Of a stretch of DNA of 64,000 bases, positions 51,089 to 62,802 are shown piece after piece. Position numbers and translations under genes: made by a program. Below the pieces are notes generated by a model, which was not told the origin of the DNA, made no database searches, and saw nothing but the letters and a program-made list of their open reading frames with translations. Location: contig NZ_JADGMI010000001.1 of NCBI RefSeq assembly GCF_015234305.1, forward strand, positions 992,001-1,056,000, read 5' to 3'. The stretch is from Superficieibacter sp. 1612_C1 (lineage in GTDB: Bacteria; Pseudomonadota; Gammaproteobacteria; Enterobacterales; Enterobacteriaceae). Numbering within the stretch: position 1 is the stretch's first letter; each line of letters begins with the position of its first letter.

Positions 51089-52213
51089 ATGATATCGGGT
51101 CGCTACATTGGTGTTATGTCAGGCACCAGTCTTGATGGTGTGGATGTTGTCCTCGCGACGATTGATGAAAATATGGTGGCGCAACAGGCCAGCTTGTCAT
51201 GGCCGATCCCGCTGGCACTAAAAGAGGCGATTCTGGCTATTTGCCAGGGCCAACAGCTGACATTGTCGCAACTGGGACAATTAGATACTCGTCTGGGACG
51301 CCTGTTTGCCGAGGCGGTACAGGCTCTGATGCGCCAGGAAAATCTGCGTCCGCAAGAGATTGTCGCCATCGGCTGTCATGGGCAAACCGTATGGCATGAA
51401 CCCGGTGGCGGTGCCCCGCACACTCTGCAAATTGGTGATAATAACCAGATTGTTGCACACACCGGCATTACCGTGGTGGGGGACTTTCGCCGTCGTGATA
51501 TGGCCCTTGGCGGTCAGGGCGCGCCGCTGGTGCCCGCTTTTCATCACGCGCTGTTAGCGCATCCCGACGAGCGGCGAATGGTGCTTAACATCGGCGGCAT
51601 TGCCAATCTTTCGCTTCTGCTGCCGGCTAAGCCGGTGCGGGGTTATGACACCGGTCCGGGAAATATGCTGATGGACGCCTGGATCTGGCGTCAGCGGCAA
51701 AAACCCTATGATAAAGACGCTGAGTGGGCCAGCGCGGGCAGGGTGATCATCCCGCTCTTGCAGGAGATGCTCAGCGATCCTTACTTTGCCGCCCCGGCCC
51801 CGAAAAGTACCGGCAGAGAATATTTCAACTATGGCTGGCTTCAGTCACATTTATCGCGCTACCCGGGGCTGGATGCCGGGGATGTGCAGGCAACGCTGGC
51901 GGAGTTAACGGCGGTGACTATCGCTGAGCAGGTGTTACTCAACGGCGGCTGCGATCGTCTGCTGGTCTGCGGCGGCGGTAGCCGGAATCCGCTGGTGATG
52001 GCGCGGCTGGCCGGGCTGCTTGCCGGAACTGAAGTGTCTACCACCGATGCCGCCGGGATATCAGGCGATGATATGGAAGCGCTGGCGTTCGCCTGGCTGG
52101 CATGGCGAACTATCGCCGGTAAGCCAGGGAATCTGCCGTCGGTCACTGGCGCATCTGAAGCGACTGTACTGGGGGCCATTTACCCGGCCAATCCGCGGCA
52201 AAATAAGAGTTAA
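51089..52213 (+). CDS. anmK: Anhydro-N-acetylmuramic acid kinase
   Basis: Phosphorylates and opens anhydro-MurNAc to MurNAc 6-phosphate in cell-wall recycling. The 374-residue product has the ATP-site motif [12 protein letters not shown] near the N-terminus and the second ASKHA phosphate motif [13 protein letters not shown] towards the C-terminus. It is divergent from slyB, as in E. coli, and is followed by mliC. Confidence 0.97.
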   Translation: MISGRYIGVMSGTSLDGVDVVLATIDENMVAQQASLSWPIPLALKEAILAICQGQQLTLSQLGQLDTRLGRLFAEAVQALMRQENLRPQEIVAIGCHGQTVWHEPGGGAPHTLQIGDNNQIVAHTGITVVGDFRRRDMALGGQGAPLVPAFHHALLAHPDERRMVLNIGGIANLSLLLPAKPVRGYDTGPGNMLMDAWIWRQRQKPYDKDAEWASAGRVIIPLLQEMLSDPYFAAPAPKSTGREYFNYGWLQSHLSRYPGLDAGDVQATLAELTAVTIAEQVLLNGGCDRLLVCGGGSRNPLVMARLAGLLAGTEVSTTDAAGISGDDMEALAFAWLAWRTIAGKPGNLPSVTGASEATVLGAIYPANPRQNKS

Positions 52214-52309
52214 CCGAATAACCCGCTGGCTATTCTGTCGTTAGACTGGGAGCTTCCAGGGAGGATGGATATATTCTCCCGCGTTCGGAATGTCTGAAGG
52301 ATCCGTCTA

Positions 52310-52633
52310 ATGAAAAAAATAGCCATCGCCGTCCTCCCGCTCATGCTTGCCGGTTGTAGTTACTATGGTCAAATGGTTGAGCGCATGCATACTGATACTC
52401 TTGAATACCAGTGTGACGAAAAACCGTTAACTGTGAAGCTCAATAATACGCGTCAGGAAGTGAATTTCGTCTATGACAATAAACCGCTGACGCTCAAGCA
52501 GGGGCTCTCTGCGTCTGGCACGCGGTATACCGATGGGATCTGGGTCTTCTGGTCGAAGGGCGATAGCGCGACGGTCTACAACCGCGATCGTATTGTCCTT
52601 AACAACTGTCAGTTGTCCACGGCGAAGCGTTGA
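52310..52633 (+). CDS. mliC: Membrane-bound C-type lysozyme inhibitor MliC
   Basis: A lipoprotein (107 residues) that blocks C-type lysozyme. The lipobox LMLAGC places lipidation at Cys16; the mature part is the MliC/PliC beta-barrel with two further cysteines (Cys35 in YQCDEK and the Cys in NNCQLS) that likely form the disulfide. It lies between anmK and pdxH, the standard order. Confidence 0.93.
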   Translation: MKKIAIAVLPLMLAGCSYYGQMVERMHTDTLEYQCDEKPLTVKLNNTRQEVNFVYDNKPLTLKQGLSASGTRYTDGIWVFWSKGDSATVYNRDRIVLNNCQLSTAKR

Positions 52634-52692
52634 GATTTAGACCTGGGCAGCGCACAATAGCGCTACATGATTAACAGTCCAGGTCAAACGCT

Positions 52693-53349
52693 ATGCCAGA
52701 TAACGATGAACTCCAGCACATCGCGCATTTGCGCCGTGAATATACCCAGGGCGGCCTTCGTCGCCACGATCTCCCTTCGGAACCTCTGGCGCTGTTTGAA
52801 CGCTGGCTCAAACAAGCGTGCGATGCCCGGCTAGCCGATCCTACCGCCATGGTTGTCGCGACCGTTGATGAACACGGACAACCTTACCAGCGCATTGTGT
52901 TATTAAAACACTATGATGAAAAAGGGCTGGTCTTTTACACCAATCTCGGCAGCCGCAAAGCGCATCATCTCGAACAAAACCCGCGTATCAGTCTGCTCTT
53001 TCCCTGGCATATGCTGGAGCGTCAGGTCATGGTCATTGGTAAAGCCGAACGGTTATCGACGCTTGATGTGATCAAATACTTCCACAGCCGCCCCCGCGAC
53101 AGTCAAATTGGGGCCTGGGTCTCCCAGCAGTCCAGCCGCATTTCCGCGCGCGGTATTCTGGAAAGCAAATTCCTTGAACTCAAACAGAAGTTTCAGCAAG
53201 GCGAGGTTCCGCTGCCGAGTTTCTGGGGCGGTTTCCGGGTGAGCTTCGAACAGATGGAGTTCTGGCAGGGCGGCGAACATCGCCTGCACGATCGTTTTTT
53301 ATACCAGCGCGACGGCAATGAGTGGAAAATAGATCGTCTGGCACCGTAA
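52693..53349 (+). CDS. pdxH: Pyridoxine/pyridoxamine 5'-phosphate oxidase
   Basis: FMN-dependent final step making pyridoxal 5'-phosphate. Length 218 residues, as in E. coli. The FMN-contact segments [18 protein letters not shown] and [12 protein letters not shown] are clear, and the C-terminal [18 protein letters not shown] plus LHDRFLY is the family signature. tyrS follows after 126 bases. Confidence 0.98.
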   Translation: MPDNDELQHIAHLRREYTQGGLRRHDLPSEPLALFERWLKQACDARLADPTAMVVATVDEHGQPYQRIVLLKHYDEKGLVFYTNLGSRKAHHLEQNPRISLLFPWHMLERQVMVIGKAERLSTLDVIKYFHSRPRDSQIGAWVSQQSSRISARGILESKFLELKQKFQQGEVPLPSFWGGFRVSFEQMEFWQGGEHRLHDRFLYQRDGNEWKIDRLAP

Positions 53350-53475
53350 TGATGACAAAATGTTGTTTTATGTACTGGTACTCCTGATTCCGGCGCTTTA
53401 TTCTATGACTCTTTCGCATCAGGCGAACAGTCGTGTACCGGCAAAGGTGCAGTCGTTTTATACATGGAGATTTTG

Positions 53476-54750
53476 ATGGCAAGCAGTAACTTGATTAAAC
53501 AATTGCAAGAGCGGGGGCTAATTGCCCAGATTACGGACGAAGAAGCGTTAGCAGAGCGACTGGCGCAAGGGCCAATTGCACTCTATTGCGGTTTCGATCC
53601 TACCGCTGATAGCTTGCATTTGGGGCATCTTGTTCCATTGTTATGCCTGAAACGCTTCCAGCAGGCCGGGCATAAACCTGTTGCATTGGTGGGCGGCGCG
53701 ACTGGCCTCATTGGCGATCCGAGCTTCAAAGCTGCCGAACGTAAACTGAATACCGAAGATACGGTGCAACAGTGGGTGGATAAAATCCGCAAACAGGTTG
53801 CGCCGTTCCTCGATTTTGATTGCGGCGACAATTCGGCCATCGCGGCCAATAACTACGACTGGTTTGGCGGCATGAACGTGTTGACCTTCCTGCGCGATAT
53901 CGGCAAACACTTCTCCGTTAACCAGATGATTAACAAAGAAGCGGTCAAGCAGCGCCTCAACCGTGACGACCAGGGGATCTCTTTTACCGAGTTCTCCTAC
54001 AACCTGCTTCAGGGTTACGATTTTGCCTGCCTGAATAATCTGCACGGCGTTGCGCTGCAAATCGGTGGCTCCGATCAGTGGGGAAATATTACCTCCGGGA
54101 TCGATCTGACCCGCCGCCTGCATCAAAATCAGGTGTTTGGTCTGACGGTTCCGTTGATCACCAAAGCGGACGGCACTAAATTTGGCAAAACTGAAGGTGG
54201 CGCGGTCTGGCTCGATCCGAAGAAAACCAGCCCTTATAAGTTCTACCAGTTCTGGATTAATACCGCGGATGCAGACGTTTATCGCTTCCTGAAATTCTTC
54301 ACCTTTATGGATATCGCAGACATTAATGCGCTGGAAGAAGAGGATAAAAACAGTGGTAAAGCACCGCGTGCGCAATACGTACTGGCTGAACTGGTGACGC
54401 GTCTGGTTCACGGCGAAGAGGGTCTGTCGGCCGCGAAACGCATTACTGAAAGCCTGTTCAATGGTACTCTCAGCGCCCTGAGCGAAGCCGACTTCGAACA
54501 GCTCGCCCAGGACGGCGTGCCGATGATCGAAATGGAGAAAGGTGCCGATCTGATGCAGGCGCTGGTGGATTCTGAGCTTCAGCCCTCTCGCGGTCAGGCG
54601 CGTAAAACCATCGCTTCCAACGCGGTCACGATTAACGGTGAAAAACAGATCGATCCTGAATATACCTTTGCTGACAGCGATCGTCTGTTCGGACGTTACA
54701 CTCTGCTGCGTCGGGGCAAGAAAAACTACTGCTTGATCTGCTGGAAGTAA
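53476..54750 (+). CDS. tyrS: Tyrosine--tRNA ligase
   Basis: Class I synthetase that charges tRNA-Tyr. The start [14 protein letters not shown] gives 424 residues, the E. coli length, with TGGAG 6 bases upstream. The HIGH-type motif is HLGH (48-51) and the KMSKS loop reads KFGKT, as in bacterial TyrS. The C-terminal S4-like domain includes [19 protein letters not shown]. In E. coli pdxY follows tyrS; here a terminator and gstA follow instead. Confidence 0.98.
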   Translation: MASSNLIKQLQERGLIAQITDEEALAERLAQGPIALYCGFDPTADSLHLGHLVPLLCLKRFQQAGHKPVALVGGATGLIGDPSFKAAERKLNTEDTVQQWVDKIRKQVAPFLDFDCGDNSAIAANNYDWFGGMNVLTFLRDIGKHFSVNQMINKEAVKQRLNRDDQGISFTEFSYNLLQGYDFACLNNLHGVALQIGGSDQWGNITSGIDLTRRLHQNQVFGLTVPLITKADGTKFGKTEGGAVWLDPKKTSPYKFYQFWINTADADVYRFLKFFTFMDIADINALEEEDKNSGKAPRAQYVLAELVTRLVHGEEGLSAAKRITESLFNGTLSALSEADFEQLAQDGVPMIEMEKGADLMQALVDSELQPSRGQARKTIASNAVTINGEKQIDPEYTFADSDRLFGRYTLLRRGKKNYCLICWK

Positions 54751-54765
54751 CTCAGCAAGGCAAGG

Positions 54766-54796
54766 AGGGGCGTGGGAAACCACGCCCCTGATTTTT
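54766..54796 (+). terminator. Terminator after tyrS
   Basis: AGGGGCGTGG and CCACGCCCCT form a perfect 10-bp stem with a GAAA loop, followed by GATTTTT. Confidence 0.9.
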
Positions 54797-54840
54797 GGGC
54801 TCAGGCAGTGAAAAAAAGAACATACTCATCGTTCTTGCTA

Positions 54841-55443
54841 TCAGAGTCCTTCCGCCGCCAGCGCGGCAATCACCGCAGGTCGCGCCGCGACACGATCCAT
54901 ATATGCATTCACATTGCTCAGGTCGTCCATCTTCAATTTTACCGCCCGCGCCCAGCGCAGAACGGTAAAAAGATAGGCGTCAGCAATGGTAAAGCGTAAA
55001 CCGTTAATCCACTGCTTATCTCTCAGCGCCTCTTCAACGAACTGGAGTTTTTTCTCCAGCTGCGCACGTACAGCGGGTTTGTACTCTTCTGGCGTATCCG
55101 GACGGAACAGCGGGGTGAAACCTTTATGCAGCTCAGTGGCAACATAATTGAGCCACTCCAGCGCCTTATAACGCGTAATACTGCCTACAGGAGCCAGAAG
55201 CTGACGGTCAGGGACGCTGTCAGCAATATACTGCATGATCGCTGTGCCTTCGGTGAGCAACGTGTTGTCATCCAGTTGAATGGCCGGAACCTGGCCTTTC
55301 GGGTTAACGTTGAAAAAGTCGCCACCATTTTCCAGATGTTTATTCGCCAGATCGACTTTCTCCAGCGTAAAGTCCACGCCACTTTCACGCAGAACAATAT
55401 GTGAAGCGAGAGAGCAGGCACCGGGTTTATAAAAAAGCTTCAT
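54841..55443 (-). CDS. gstA: Glutathione S-transferase (beta class)
   Basis: Conjugates glutathione to electrophiles in the cytoplasm. The second of two adjacent ATGs is preferred for spacing to AAGGAGTG and gives 200 residues. The N-terminal thioredoxin-like domain starts [15 protein letters not shown] with the beta-class active Cys10; NPKGQVPAI and [13 protein letters not shown] are glutathione-site motifs. It lacks the final Lys of E. coli GstA. Its stop is 90 bases from that of tyrS. Confidence 0.96.
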   Translation of the reverse strand: MKLFYKPGACSLASHIVLRESGVDFTLEKVDLANKHLENGGDFFNVNPKGQVPAIQLDDNTLLTEGTAIMQYIADSVPDRQLLAPVGSITRYKALEWLNYVATELHKGFTPLFRPDTPEEYKPAVRAQLEKKLQFVEEALRDKQWINGLRFTIADAYLFTVLRWARAVKLKMDDLSNVNAYMDRVAARPAVIAALAAEGL

Positions 55444-55501
55444 CATTACACTCCTTCGAAGGCAACAGTATGCATAGTCGTATGGTAGTGCGACAGCCGC
55501 T

Positions 55502-55533
55502 AAAAAAAAAGCCGCTAACAGGGTTAGCGGCTT
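55502..55533 (-). terminator. Terminator after dtpA
   Basis: AAGCCGCTAAC and GTTAGCGGCTT form a perfect 11-bp stem with a 3-base loop, followed on the minus strand by nine T. Confidence 0.92.
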
Positions 55534-55557
55534 AAAAGTCTGTGTTTCCCGATGATA

Positions 55558-57063
55558 TTACGCGGCAGGCGTCTGCGCTGCTTTCACGTCTTTCTCGTCG
55601 CTTTGTGTCATGCGGTTAAGTTTCGGCGCAGTAAGCAGCATCAGAATAGCGATGACGCCGGTAGCAATGCCGATCTGCATGAAGACATGGCTATAGACCT
55701 GTAAGGAAACCAGAGGATCATTAACGTCTTCAGGAACCGCCATCATGTTTGCGACATAACCGCCGATCAGGTTAGCGCCCGCCGTGGTAAGGAACCAGCT
55801 ACCCATGATGAAACCCATTAAACGCTGCGGCACCAGCTGCGCAACCATAGCCAGACCCAGTCCGGAAATCATCAGCTCGCCAACGCTCTGCAGGGCATAG
55901 CTCAGAACCAGCCAGCCTGAAGAGACAATGCCGGCATCGGTAGCCAGTTTTGCCCCTAACGGCAGAACCAGGAATGCACCTGCGCACAGCACCATGCCAA
56001 TGGCAAATTTGGTCGGCATCGGCAGCGTATCGCCCATCTTGTTATAGATAGCGGCCAGAATCGGGCTACCGATAATGATCCAGAACGGGTTCAACGCCTG
56101 ATACTGTTCTGGCTGGACGTTAATGCCGAAAATGGCATGTTCAACGTTGTGAATCGCAAAGAAGTTCAGTGACGTTGGCATCTGGCTATAAAGCACGAAG
56201 AAGATAATAGCCTGCAGCATCAGAATGAACGCGACAATCATTTTGCGACGTGCAGCACCCTGCATTGAGAATGCTTCTTTAGCAAAGATGCAGATGATAC
56301 CCAGCGCGATAACGCCCAGAACCATACGTGCAATACCCTGGTTGTGCAGCAGCCAGGTGGCAATCGCGATCAGAATGACAACGCCCACAATTGTGATTAA
56401 CAGTTTGCCGACCTTCAGGGGTTCGAAGTCCGGCTTAGAACCGTACTGTTTAACCCAGCGCTGGCAGAAGGCGAAGTTGACCACGGTGATCAGCATGCCC
56501 ACAACGCTCAGGGCGAACGCCACGCTCCAGCCGAACTCTGCTGCCAGCCATGGAGTTGCCAGCATTGAGAAGAAGGACCCGATGTTGACGGACATGTAGT
56601 ACATGGTAAAAGCACCGTCGAGACGGGGGTCATCTTTGGCATAGCAGGTAGAAAGCAGGGAGGACGGGTTAGCTTTAAACAGCCCGTTACCTACCGCGAT
56701 AGTAGCCATACCCATATAGACGACAGCGACATCATGCCCGGACCAGGCGACCAGCGCGTAGCCAATGGCCAGTACGATTGCGCCAAGCATAATGACGCGT
56801 TTGGTGCCGAGGACTTTATCGCCCAGCCAGCCGCCGATAGCGACCAGACCATAGACCAACGCGCTGAATGATGAAAACAGCGTAATGGAGTCCGTTTCGG
56901 TCATACCCAGTTGTTTTACCAGGTAAACCGCCATAATCCCTTGCAGGCCGTAGAAACCAAAACGTTCCCATAACTCTATCGAGAAGATGAGATAGAACGC
57001 TTTTGGTTGTTTGAAAGCGTTCATGCTCACGCTTTCTGTTGGTTTATTGTTTGCAGTTGACAC
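55558..57063 (-). CDS. dtpA: Dipeptide/tripeptide permease A
   Basis: A proton-coupled POT-family importer of di- and tripeptides. The GTG at 57063 is chosen because AGAGG lies 5 bases upstream and the protein then begins as in E. coli, giving 501 residues; the longer frame adds 19 residues. About fourteen helices are predicted. The proton-coupling motif [13 protein letters not shown] lies in helix 1 and the POT signature [15 protein letters not shown] follows. Confidence 0.96.
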   Translation of the reverse strand: MSTANNKPTESVSMNAFKQPKAFYLIFSIELWERFGFYGLQGIMAVYLVKQLGMTETDSITLFSSFSALVYGLVAIGGWLGDKVLGTKRVIMLGAIVLAIGYALVAWSGHDVAVVYMGMATIAVGNGLFKANPSSLLSTCYAKDDPRLDGAFTMYYMSVNIGSFFSMLATPWLAAEFGWSVAFALSVVGMLITVVNFAFCQRWVKQYGSKPDFEPLKVGKLLITIVGVVILIAIATWLLHNQGIARMVLGVIALGIICIFAKEAFSMQGAARRKMIVAFILMLQAIIFFVLYSQMPTSLNFFAIHNVEHAIFGINVQPEQYQALNPFWIIIGSPILAAIYNKMGDTLPMPTKFAIGMVLCAGAFLVLPLGAKLATDAGIVSSGWLVLSYALQSVGELMISGLGLAMVAQLVPQRLMGFIMGSWFLTTAGANLIGGYVANMMAVPEDVNDPLVSLQVYSHVFMQIGIATGVIAILMLLTAPKLNRMTQSDEKDVKAAQTPAA

Positions 57064-57661
57064 ATATACCTCTTTTTTTACATCCCATATCAACGGGGGC
57101 GTTTTCGGTGGGATGCTCAATAAACATCCACTTTATAGTTATTCTGGAGGGGAAACGGCAGCTAATGTTCACTATCCTGCCCACTCAGGCAATACTTTTG
57201 TAATAGTCTGTTACATATTAATTTTACCGTATAATTAACCTGCTATGCAAATGTTATCCAGCGTTTAATTTCATCGTTTCGCCATTAGTGGTTTTTTAAA
57301 CTGGCAAAAGGGCGTCGGGCTAGCCTGGTGGCGATATATTTTGCTGTTTTGGTCTTTTTGCAGTGATATAGGCCATAATCTGAAAAAAAGATGGTTTATT
57401 GTTTTGTTCTTCATTGGTTTCATAAAAGTAATGCAGATGTAATTACCGCGAATAAGAACAAATTCTTAACATTACGTTAAATAACTGACCAGGAAGGTAA
57501 GCGCTTAGAAAATTTTTGTTCTGAAAAAAGGATTTCACTGGTCAGCGATTCTAACGCAGCGAAAAATCATGGGCAGAGGGTGAGGGATAACGCACTATGC
57601 GGTATGAAACCGCTGCCAGCAGGCAGCTGACATTACCGCCTTTTGCCTGCCGACTGCGATC
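57064..57661. other. dtpA upstream region and nth 3' spacer
   Basis: 598 AT-rich bases. The left part carries the dtpA promoter and leader; the hexamers are not assigned. Near nth, GCTGCC and GGCAGC (57612-57627) form a small hairpin that may end the rsx-nth transcript. No ORF, RNA gene or repeat is supported. Confidence 0.5.
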
Positions 57662-58297
57662 TCAGGCATACACTTTTTCTTTGTACTCGCAGACATCTTC
57701 AATGATGCATGAGCCACAGCGCGGTTTACGTGCAATACAGGTGTAACGCCCGTGCAAAATTAACCAGTGGTGACAGTCCACTTTAAACTCGGCGGGGACG
57801 ACTTTAAGTAACTTTTCTTCAACCTGTTCGACATTTTTACCCGGGGCAAATTGTGTTCGATTACAAACGCGAAAAATATGCGTATCGACCGCGATGGTTG
57901 GCCAGCCAAAAGCGGTATTGAGCACTACATTCGCCGTTTTACGCCCCACGCCCGGTAACGCTTCAAGAGCAGCCCTGTCTTCCGGCACCGCTCCATCATG
58001 TAATTCAATCAACATCCGGCAGGTCTTGATCACGTTCTCGGCCTTACTGTTATAGAGGCCAATTGTTTTGATATAAGACTTAACCCCGTCTACTCCCAGC
58101 TCAAGCATCGCCTGCGGCGTGTTGGCTACCGGATACAGTTTGGCGGTCGCTTTATTGACGCTGACGTCGGTCGCCTGGGCAGAAAGCAGCACGGCGATCA
58201 GCAATTCAAATGGCGAGTTGAAGTGAAGCTCTGTGGTCGGATGCGGATTATTATCACGCAAGCGGGTAAGAATAGTCAGTCGTTTTTGGTTGTTCAT
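57662..58297 (-). CDS. nth: Endonuclease III
   Basis: Bifunctional DNA glycosylase/AP lyase that removes oxidised pyrimidines. Length 211 residues. The helix-hairpin-helix LPGVGRKTANVV carries the catalytic Lys120, and VDTHIFRV contains the catalytic aspartate. The [4Fe-4S] cluster is held by Cys187, 194, 197 and 203. It overlaps the rsxE stop by one base and is the last gene of the operon. Confidence 0.98.
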   Translation of the reverse strand: MNNQKRLTILTRLRDNNPHPTTELHFNSPFELLIAVLLSAQATDVSVNKATAKLYPVANTPQAMLELGVDGVKSYIKTIGLYNSKAENVIKTCRMLIELHDGAVPEDRAALEALPGVGRKTANVVLNTAFGWPTIAVDTHIFRVCNRTQFAPGKNVEQVEEKLLKVVPAEFKVDCHHWLILHGRYTCIARKPRCGSCIIEDVCEYKEKVYA

Positions 58298-58995
58298 CAG
58301 GCTTTCTCTGACGCCGTAGGTGCAGACATTACGGAGTTGACCGCGGCCTGCGCCCGACGTTTTTTAGAACGTTCATCAATCAGGTATTTTACCGCCAGCA
58401 TCATGCCGAGACCAATAAAAGCGCCGGGCGGGAGCATCGCTAACAGGAAAGGCGTATCGGTGTGGAAGATTTCAACCCGCAGCGCTTTAGCCCACGGACC
58501 GAGCAACGCGGCCGCGCCGTCAAATAGCGTACCGTTACCCAGAATTTCACGCAGCGAACCAAGCACAAACATCGCACTGGTCGCGCCCATACCGATAGAA
58601 AAACCGTCCAGCGCGGAGAGCGGCACGCTTTTTTTGGCAGCAAACGCTTCTGCGCGCCCGATGACAATGCAGTTGGTGACGATCAAGGGAATAAAAATCC
58701 CCAGTGACTGATACAGTCCATAAGCGTAAGCATTAATGAGCATTTGTACGACGCTGACCACAGAGGCAATGATCATGACGTAAATGGGAATACGAATTTC
58801 AGCAGGAACCCAGCGGCGAAGGGCGGAGACCGCTGTGTTGGTCAGCGTCAGCACTAACGTCGTTGCCAGCCCAAGGCCAAGCGCATTGGTGGCGGTCGAG
58901 GTTACAGCAAGCAGGGGGCACAGTCCCAACAGCTGCACCAGCGCGGAGTTATTTTTCCACAGGCCCTGAACAATAACGTCTTTGACTTCGCTCAT
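58297..58995 (-). CDS. rsxE: Electron transport complex subunit RsxE
   Basis: A 232-residue integral membrane subunit with six helices, related to RsxA and to NqrD/RnfE. The [20 protein letters not shown] segment corresponds to the conserved half-helix region with the paired cysteine in [12 protein letters not shown]. It belongs to the Rsx complex, which in E. coli keeps SoxR reduced and is homologous to the Rnf ferredoxin:NAD+ pump. Confidence 0.96.
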   Translation of the reverse strand: MSEVKDVIVQGLWKNNSALVQLLGLCPLLAVTSTATNALGLGLATTLVLTLTNTAVSALRRWVPAEIRIPIYVMIIASVVSVVQMLINAYAYGLYQSLGIFIPLIVTNCIVIGRAEAFAAKKSVPLSALDGFSIGMGATSAMFVLGSLREILGNGTLFDGAAALLGPWAKALRVEIFHTDTPFLLAMLPPGAFIGLGMMLAVKYLIDERSKKRRAQAAVNSVMSAPTASEKA

Positions 58996-58998
58996 GGT

Positions 58999-59619
58999 TT
59001 ATTCTCCACAGGCTGAGAGGTGAGAAAGTTGCGCAGGCAGCGTTTCAGCATAAAGCCCCGTGCGCTTAACCGCATTGACCACCGCGCGCGGGGTAATGGT
59101 CGCGCCGGTAAACTGATCGAAATCACCGCCGTCTTTTTTCACCGCCCAGTGGCTGTCATTCTCGCCGTTAATTTTTTTCCCGGCAAAATGGGTGATCCAG
59201 TCGGAGAGACGCAGTTCAATTTTATCCCCCAGGCCGGGCGTTTCATGGTGCTCAATAACGCGTGAACCGAGTACGGTGCCGTGAAAATCTGCCCCGACCA
59301 GCAGCTTTATGGCTCCGGAATAACCGTCCGGGGCCGTGGTTTCCAGAACGGCCGCAACCGGGGTATTGTCATGAGTGGCAATATAGACCCGATGTTGCCC
59401 TGTACCCAGTGCAGGCGCGCTCACCAGATAACAACTTTTTTGCAAATCGTTGTTATACAACTCCACCGGGAGTACCTGATCGAAAAGCGCTTTCTGCTGG
59501 CCGGCTGCCTGCTGCGCGATAGTAGTTTTTGTTACCTGATCGATGGCCGCCGTTAGCCCCGTGGTGCCCACGGCGAACAGCGCCAGCGTGACGCCATGTT
59601 TACGCATAGTCTTCAGCAT
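58999..59619 (-). CDS. rsxG: Electron transport complex subunit RsxG
   Basis: A single-helix protein with a periplasmic FMN-binding domain; FMN is attached covalently to a threonine. The flavinylation motif is TGAT (171-174), with Thr174 as the attachment site. Length 206 residues. It starts 9 bases after the rsxD stop and ends 3 bases before rsxE. Confidence 0.96.
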   Translation of the reverse strand: MLKTMRKHGVTLALFAVGTTGLTAAIDQVTKTTIAQQAAGQQKALFDQVLPVELYNNDLQKSCYLVSAPALGTGQHRVYIATHDNTPVAAVLETTAPDGYSGAIKLLVGADFHGTVLGSRVIEHHETPGLGDKIELRLSDWITHFAGKKINGENDSHWAVKKDGGDFDQFTGATITPRAVVNAVKRTGLYAETLPAQLSHLSACGE

Positions 59620-59628
59620 GTTCTTTCC

Positions 59629-60681
59629 TCAGCGATGACCGTAAACGCGGGGACGCGTGTAGTAATCAATCAGCGGCACGGTAATATTGGCCAGCAGCAC
59701 CGCAAACGCCACGCCATCAGGATAGCCGCCGAAACTGCGGATAAGCCAGACGAGAAGCCCCGCCAGCGCACCAAAAATCAGCCTGCCGCGATTGGTGGTG
59801 GAGGCAGTAACCGGATCGGTCAAAATAAAGAAGGCCCCTAACATCGTCGCGCCTGAGAACAGGTGAATGGACGGTGACGCCAGATGATCGGGGGCAAAGA
59901 GCCAGCCGAGCGTAGAACACACGGCAAGGCTTACAATAAAGCTCAGCGGGATATGCCAGCGAATCGCTTTTTGCCACAGTAAAAACAGACCACCGGCCAG
60001 AAACGCCAGATTCACCCACTGCCAGCCAACGCCTGCGAAGGCGCCCTGATAAATCGTGGACTGCATAATCTGCGTCACATCATGTCCGGCATGTAGCGAG
60101 GTTTTAAAGGTATCCAGCGGCGTCGCCTGACTAATGCCGTCGATGCCAAGACGCAGGGCATTCATGTCATAACCCGCGGCGGTATGGCCGCTAAAAATAA
60201 CCTGTAACACCTCAACAATATCGGGCGTTCTGGCAGCGATGTCCTGCGGCGGTAACCATGACGTCATTTGAACCGGAAAGGAAATCAGCAGCACCACATA
60301 GCCAATCATTGCCGGGTTAAACGGGTTATGTCCGAGGCCACCATACAGCTGTTTGGCGATGATGACGGCAAAAACGGTGCCCAGCACCACCATCCACCAT
60401 GGTGCAAGCGGCGGGATGCTGATAGCCAGCAATACGCCGGTCAGCCACGCTGAATTATCAGCCAGAATGCCGCCGACAGACTGTTTGCGCAATTTAAGCA
60501 CGATGGCTTCCGCGCCCCAGGCTGACACGCTGGCGAGGATCAGCTGGATTAATGTTCCCCAGCCAAAAAACCAGAGCTGCGCGGCGATGCCCGGCAGGGT
60601 CGCCAGCAGCACCAGCATCATAATGCGTGATGTCTGGCGCTGATTATGGGTATAGGGAGAACTTGCAATTCTGAAAACCAT
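59629..60681 (-). CDS. rsxD: Electron transport complex subunit RsxD
   Basis: A membrane subunit of 350 residues, about nine to ten helices, homologous to NqrB/RnfD, with FMN linked to Thr187 in QATPLDT. The conserved [14 protein letters not shown] and the [15 protein letters not shown] segment are present. It begins immediately after the rsxC stop. Confidence 0.96.
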   Translation of the reverse strand: MVFRIASSPYTHNQRQTSRIMMLVLLATLPGIAAQLWFFGWGTLIQLILASVSAWGAEAIVLKLRKQSVGGILADNSAWLTGVLLAISIPPLAPWWMVVLGTVFAVIIAKQLYGGLGHNPFNPAMIGYVVLLISFPVQMTSWLPPQDIAARTPDIVEVLQVIFSGHTAAGYDMNALRLGIDGISQATPLDTFKTSLHAGHDVTQIMQSTIYQGAFAGVGWQWVNLAFLAGGLFLLWQKAIRWHIPLSFIVSLAVCSTLGWLFAPDHLASPSIHLFSGATMLGAFFILTDPVTASTTNRGRLIFGALAGLLVWLIRSFGGYPDGVAFAVLLANITVPLIDYYTRPRVYGHR

Positions 60682-62802
60682 TTAATCCTCGTTAACGGCC
60701 TGCTGTGCTGATTTTCGTGCCTGAACGCGGGCGATAGCGGCTGCCACTGCCGCCTTACGCGGATCGTCGCTGGTCGCGGGGGCAGTGGCCTGCTGCTGAA
60801 GCTTACGGGCTTTGGCGCGGGCAATCGCCGCTTCGACGGCAGCTTTACGCGGATCGGCTGGCGCTGAAACCGCCTCACTCTGCGTCTGCTGTTCCGCTTT
60901 GCGGGCTTTGGCGCGGGCAATAGCGGCTTCGACGGCAGCTTTGCGTGGATCGACTGGCGCTGACACCGCCTCACTCTGCGTCTGCTGTTCCGCTTTGCGG
61001 GCTTTGGCGCGGGCAATCGCCGCTTCGACGGCAGCTTTACGCGGGTCGGCTGGCGCTGAAACCGCCTCACTCTGCGTCTGCTGTTCCGCTTTGCGGGCTT
61101 TAGCGCGGGCAATCGCCGCTTCAACGGCGGCTTTGCGCGGGTCGGAAGCCTCTACAGCGTGCTCCGTCTGCTGAACTTTTTCAGCCTTAAGCGCGCGAGC
61201 CTGCGCTTTGCGGGCCTCACGCGCGGCAATAACCTCGCGATTATCCGGTGTTTCCCCGGCCTGAACGACGACCGGCTGGCCTGCTGCCTGCTGTTTTTCC
61301 CGCACCCTGGCGATAGCCGCCTGAATCGCATCCTGATCCTGCGCGGCAGGCTGTACGGCCGAGCGCTTGTGACGCTCCTGGCGCGCCACTTTCTCCCGCT
61401 CAAGGCGCGCCTGACGCGCTTCAAAGCGAGCTTTGGCTTCGGCCGCCCGTTTATCCTCAAGGCTGATAGCGTAAATTTCGGCCTTTTCCTGACGGAAATA
61501 CTGCACCAGCGGTATATTACTTGGACAAACCCAGGCACAGGCACCGCATTCAATACAATCCTGAAGATTGTGCGCCGTGGCCTTATCATGCTGCTGACCT
61601 TTACTGAACCAGTACAGCTGTTGTGGCAGAAGATCGGCAGGACAGGCATCGGCGCAGGCGCTACAGCGGATACAGCCTTTTTCTTCCTGTTGCTCACCCA
61701 TTTCATTAACGGACGGCGCGAGCAGGCAGTTAGTAATTTTGACCACCGGCACATCCAGCCACGGAAGGGTAAAGCCCATCAGGGGGCCGCCCATAATGAC
61801 CATCTGTTCGGAGGAGGGGCAAAAACCAGCGAACTCCAGCAAATGACGCACAGGGGTACCCAGTCGCACCCAGACGTTACCCGGTCTGGCAACGGCTTCC
61901 CCGGTCAGGGTGACCACGCGCTCCGTCAGTGGCTCACCGTCAATAATCGCCCGTTTAATTGCATAGGCGGTACCGACGTTTTGCATTAACACGCCAATAT
62001 CAGATGAGCGGCCGCCATGCGGTACCTGTTTACCGGTCAGGATTTGCGTAAGCTGTTTAGCCCCCCCGGAAGGGTATTTGGTGGGGATCACCCGCAGAGC
62101 AATATCGTGCGCATCTGCCAGTACTGCACGCAGCATGGAAATAGCCTGCGGCTTGTTATCTTCAATGCCGATCAACACCTGCCGGGGCTGTAAAATATGC
62201 GCGAGGATGCGCACGCCTTCGATAATTTGCGCGGCGCACTCCTGCATCAGCCGATCGTCAGCAGTAATATAGGGTTCGCACTCGGCCGCATTAATAATCA
62301 GCGTTTCGATTTTATCGCCGCCGCCGCGCAGTTTACTGCCGGTAGGGAAACCGGCACCGCCTAACCCTGCCACGCCGTATTGATGAATTCGCTCGATCAG
62401 CTCGTCACGGCTTTTACTGTGATAGTCTTGCCAGCCGTCACGATCTATCCAGCGGTCTTCGCCATCGGCATCGATAATGACGCTTAATTCAGCCAGCGCG
62501 GAAGGATGCGCGGTAGAGTGGGGGGCAATCGCCGATACCACGCCAGACGTGGGTGCATGTACAGGCAGCATACGTCCCCAGCCGCGGGTCAACGGCTGAC
62601 CACGCAGGACATAATCGCCTGCCTTCACGCACAACTCGCCCTCAGCACCGATGTGCTGCTTCAGTGGAATAACAAAGCGCTGCGCCAGCGGCACTTGACG
62701 CAGCGGCGTCACGCTGGACTGAGTTTTCATTTCCGGCGGATGGATACCGCCGTTGAAATCCCAAATCTTGTCCTTTCTGAAGGCAGAAAATAGTTTAAAC
62801 AT
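60682..62802 (-). CDS. rsxC: Electron transport complex subunit RsxC
   Basis: The NADH/FMN-binding type subunit (NqrF/RnfC-like) with two [4Fe-4S] motifs, [12 protein letters not shown] and [12 protein letters not shown]. The start [20 protein letters not shown] overlaps the rsxB end by 8 bases; the longer frame is not supported. The product is 706 residues. The C-terminal third is a charged, alanine-rich tract with five copies of [22 protein letters not shown] units; length of this tract varies among enterobacteria. Confidence 0.96.
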   Translation of the reverse strand: MFKLFSAFRKDKIWDFNGGIHPPEMKTQSSVTPLRQVPLAQRFVIPLKQHIGAEGELCVKAGDYVLRGQPLTRGWGRMLPVHAPTSGVVSAIAPHSTAHPSALAELSVIIDADGEDRWIDRDGWQDYHSKSRDELIERIHQYGVAGLGGAGFPTGSKLRGGGDKIETLIINAAECEPYITADDRLMQECAAQIIEGVRILAHILQPRQVLIGIEDNKPQAISMLRAVLADAHDIALRVIPTKYPSGGAKQLTQILTGKQVPHGGRSSDIGVLMQNVGTAYAIKRAIIDGEPLTERVVTLTGEAVARPGNVWVRLGTPVRHLLEFAGFCPSSEQMVIMGGPLMGFTLPWLDVPVVKITNCLLAPSVNEMGEQQEEKGCIRCSACADACPADLLPQQLYWFSKGQQHDKATAHNLQDCIECGACAWVCPSNIPLVQYFRQEKAEIYAISLEDKRAAEAKARFEARQARLEREKVARQERHKRSAVQPAAQDQDAIQAAIARVREKQQAAGQPVVVQAGETPDNREVIAAREARKAQARALKAEKVQQTEHAVEASDPRKAAVEAAIARAKARKAEQQTQSEAVSAPADPRKAAVEAAIARAKARKAEQQTQSEAVSAPVDPRKAAVEAAIARAKARKAEQQTQSEAVSAPADPRKAAVEAAIARAKARKLQQQATAPATSDDPRKAAVAAAIARVQARKSAQQAVNED
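60797..61145 (-). repeat. 96-bp tandem repeats in rsxC
   Basis: Four near-identical copies with equivalent points at 60821, 60917, 61013 and 61109, an exact 96-base period (32 codons). The copies differ by only a few bases. A fifth, more diverged unit lies towards the 3' end of the gene (about 60720-60796). Confidence 0.95.

Noticed and set aside
53641..54783. A 380-codon antisense ORF covering tyrS
   Set aside because: It is the complement of a highly expressed synthetase gene, with no recognisable family and no promoter or ribosome site.
60720..61145. Regular repeats considered as a CRISPR array
   Set aside because: The repeats are contiguous with no unique spacers, and they stay in the rsxC reading frame.
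60812..61174. A 120-codon plus-strand ORF of repeated units opposite rsxC
   Set aside because: It is a mirror of the 96-base rsxC repeats: any stop-free frame is copied each period. There is no ribosome site or family resemblance.
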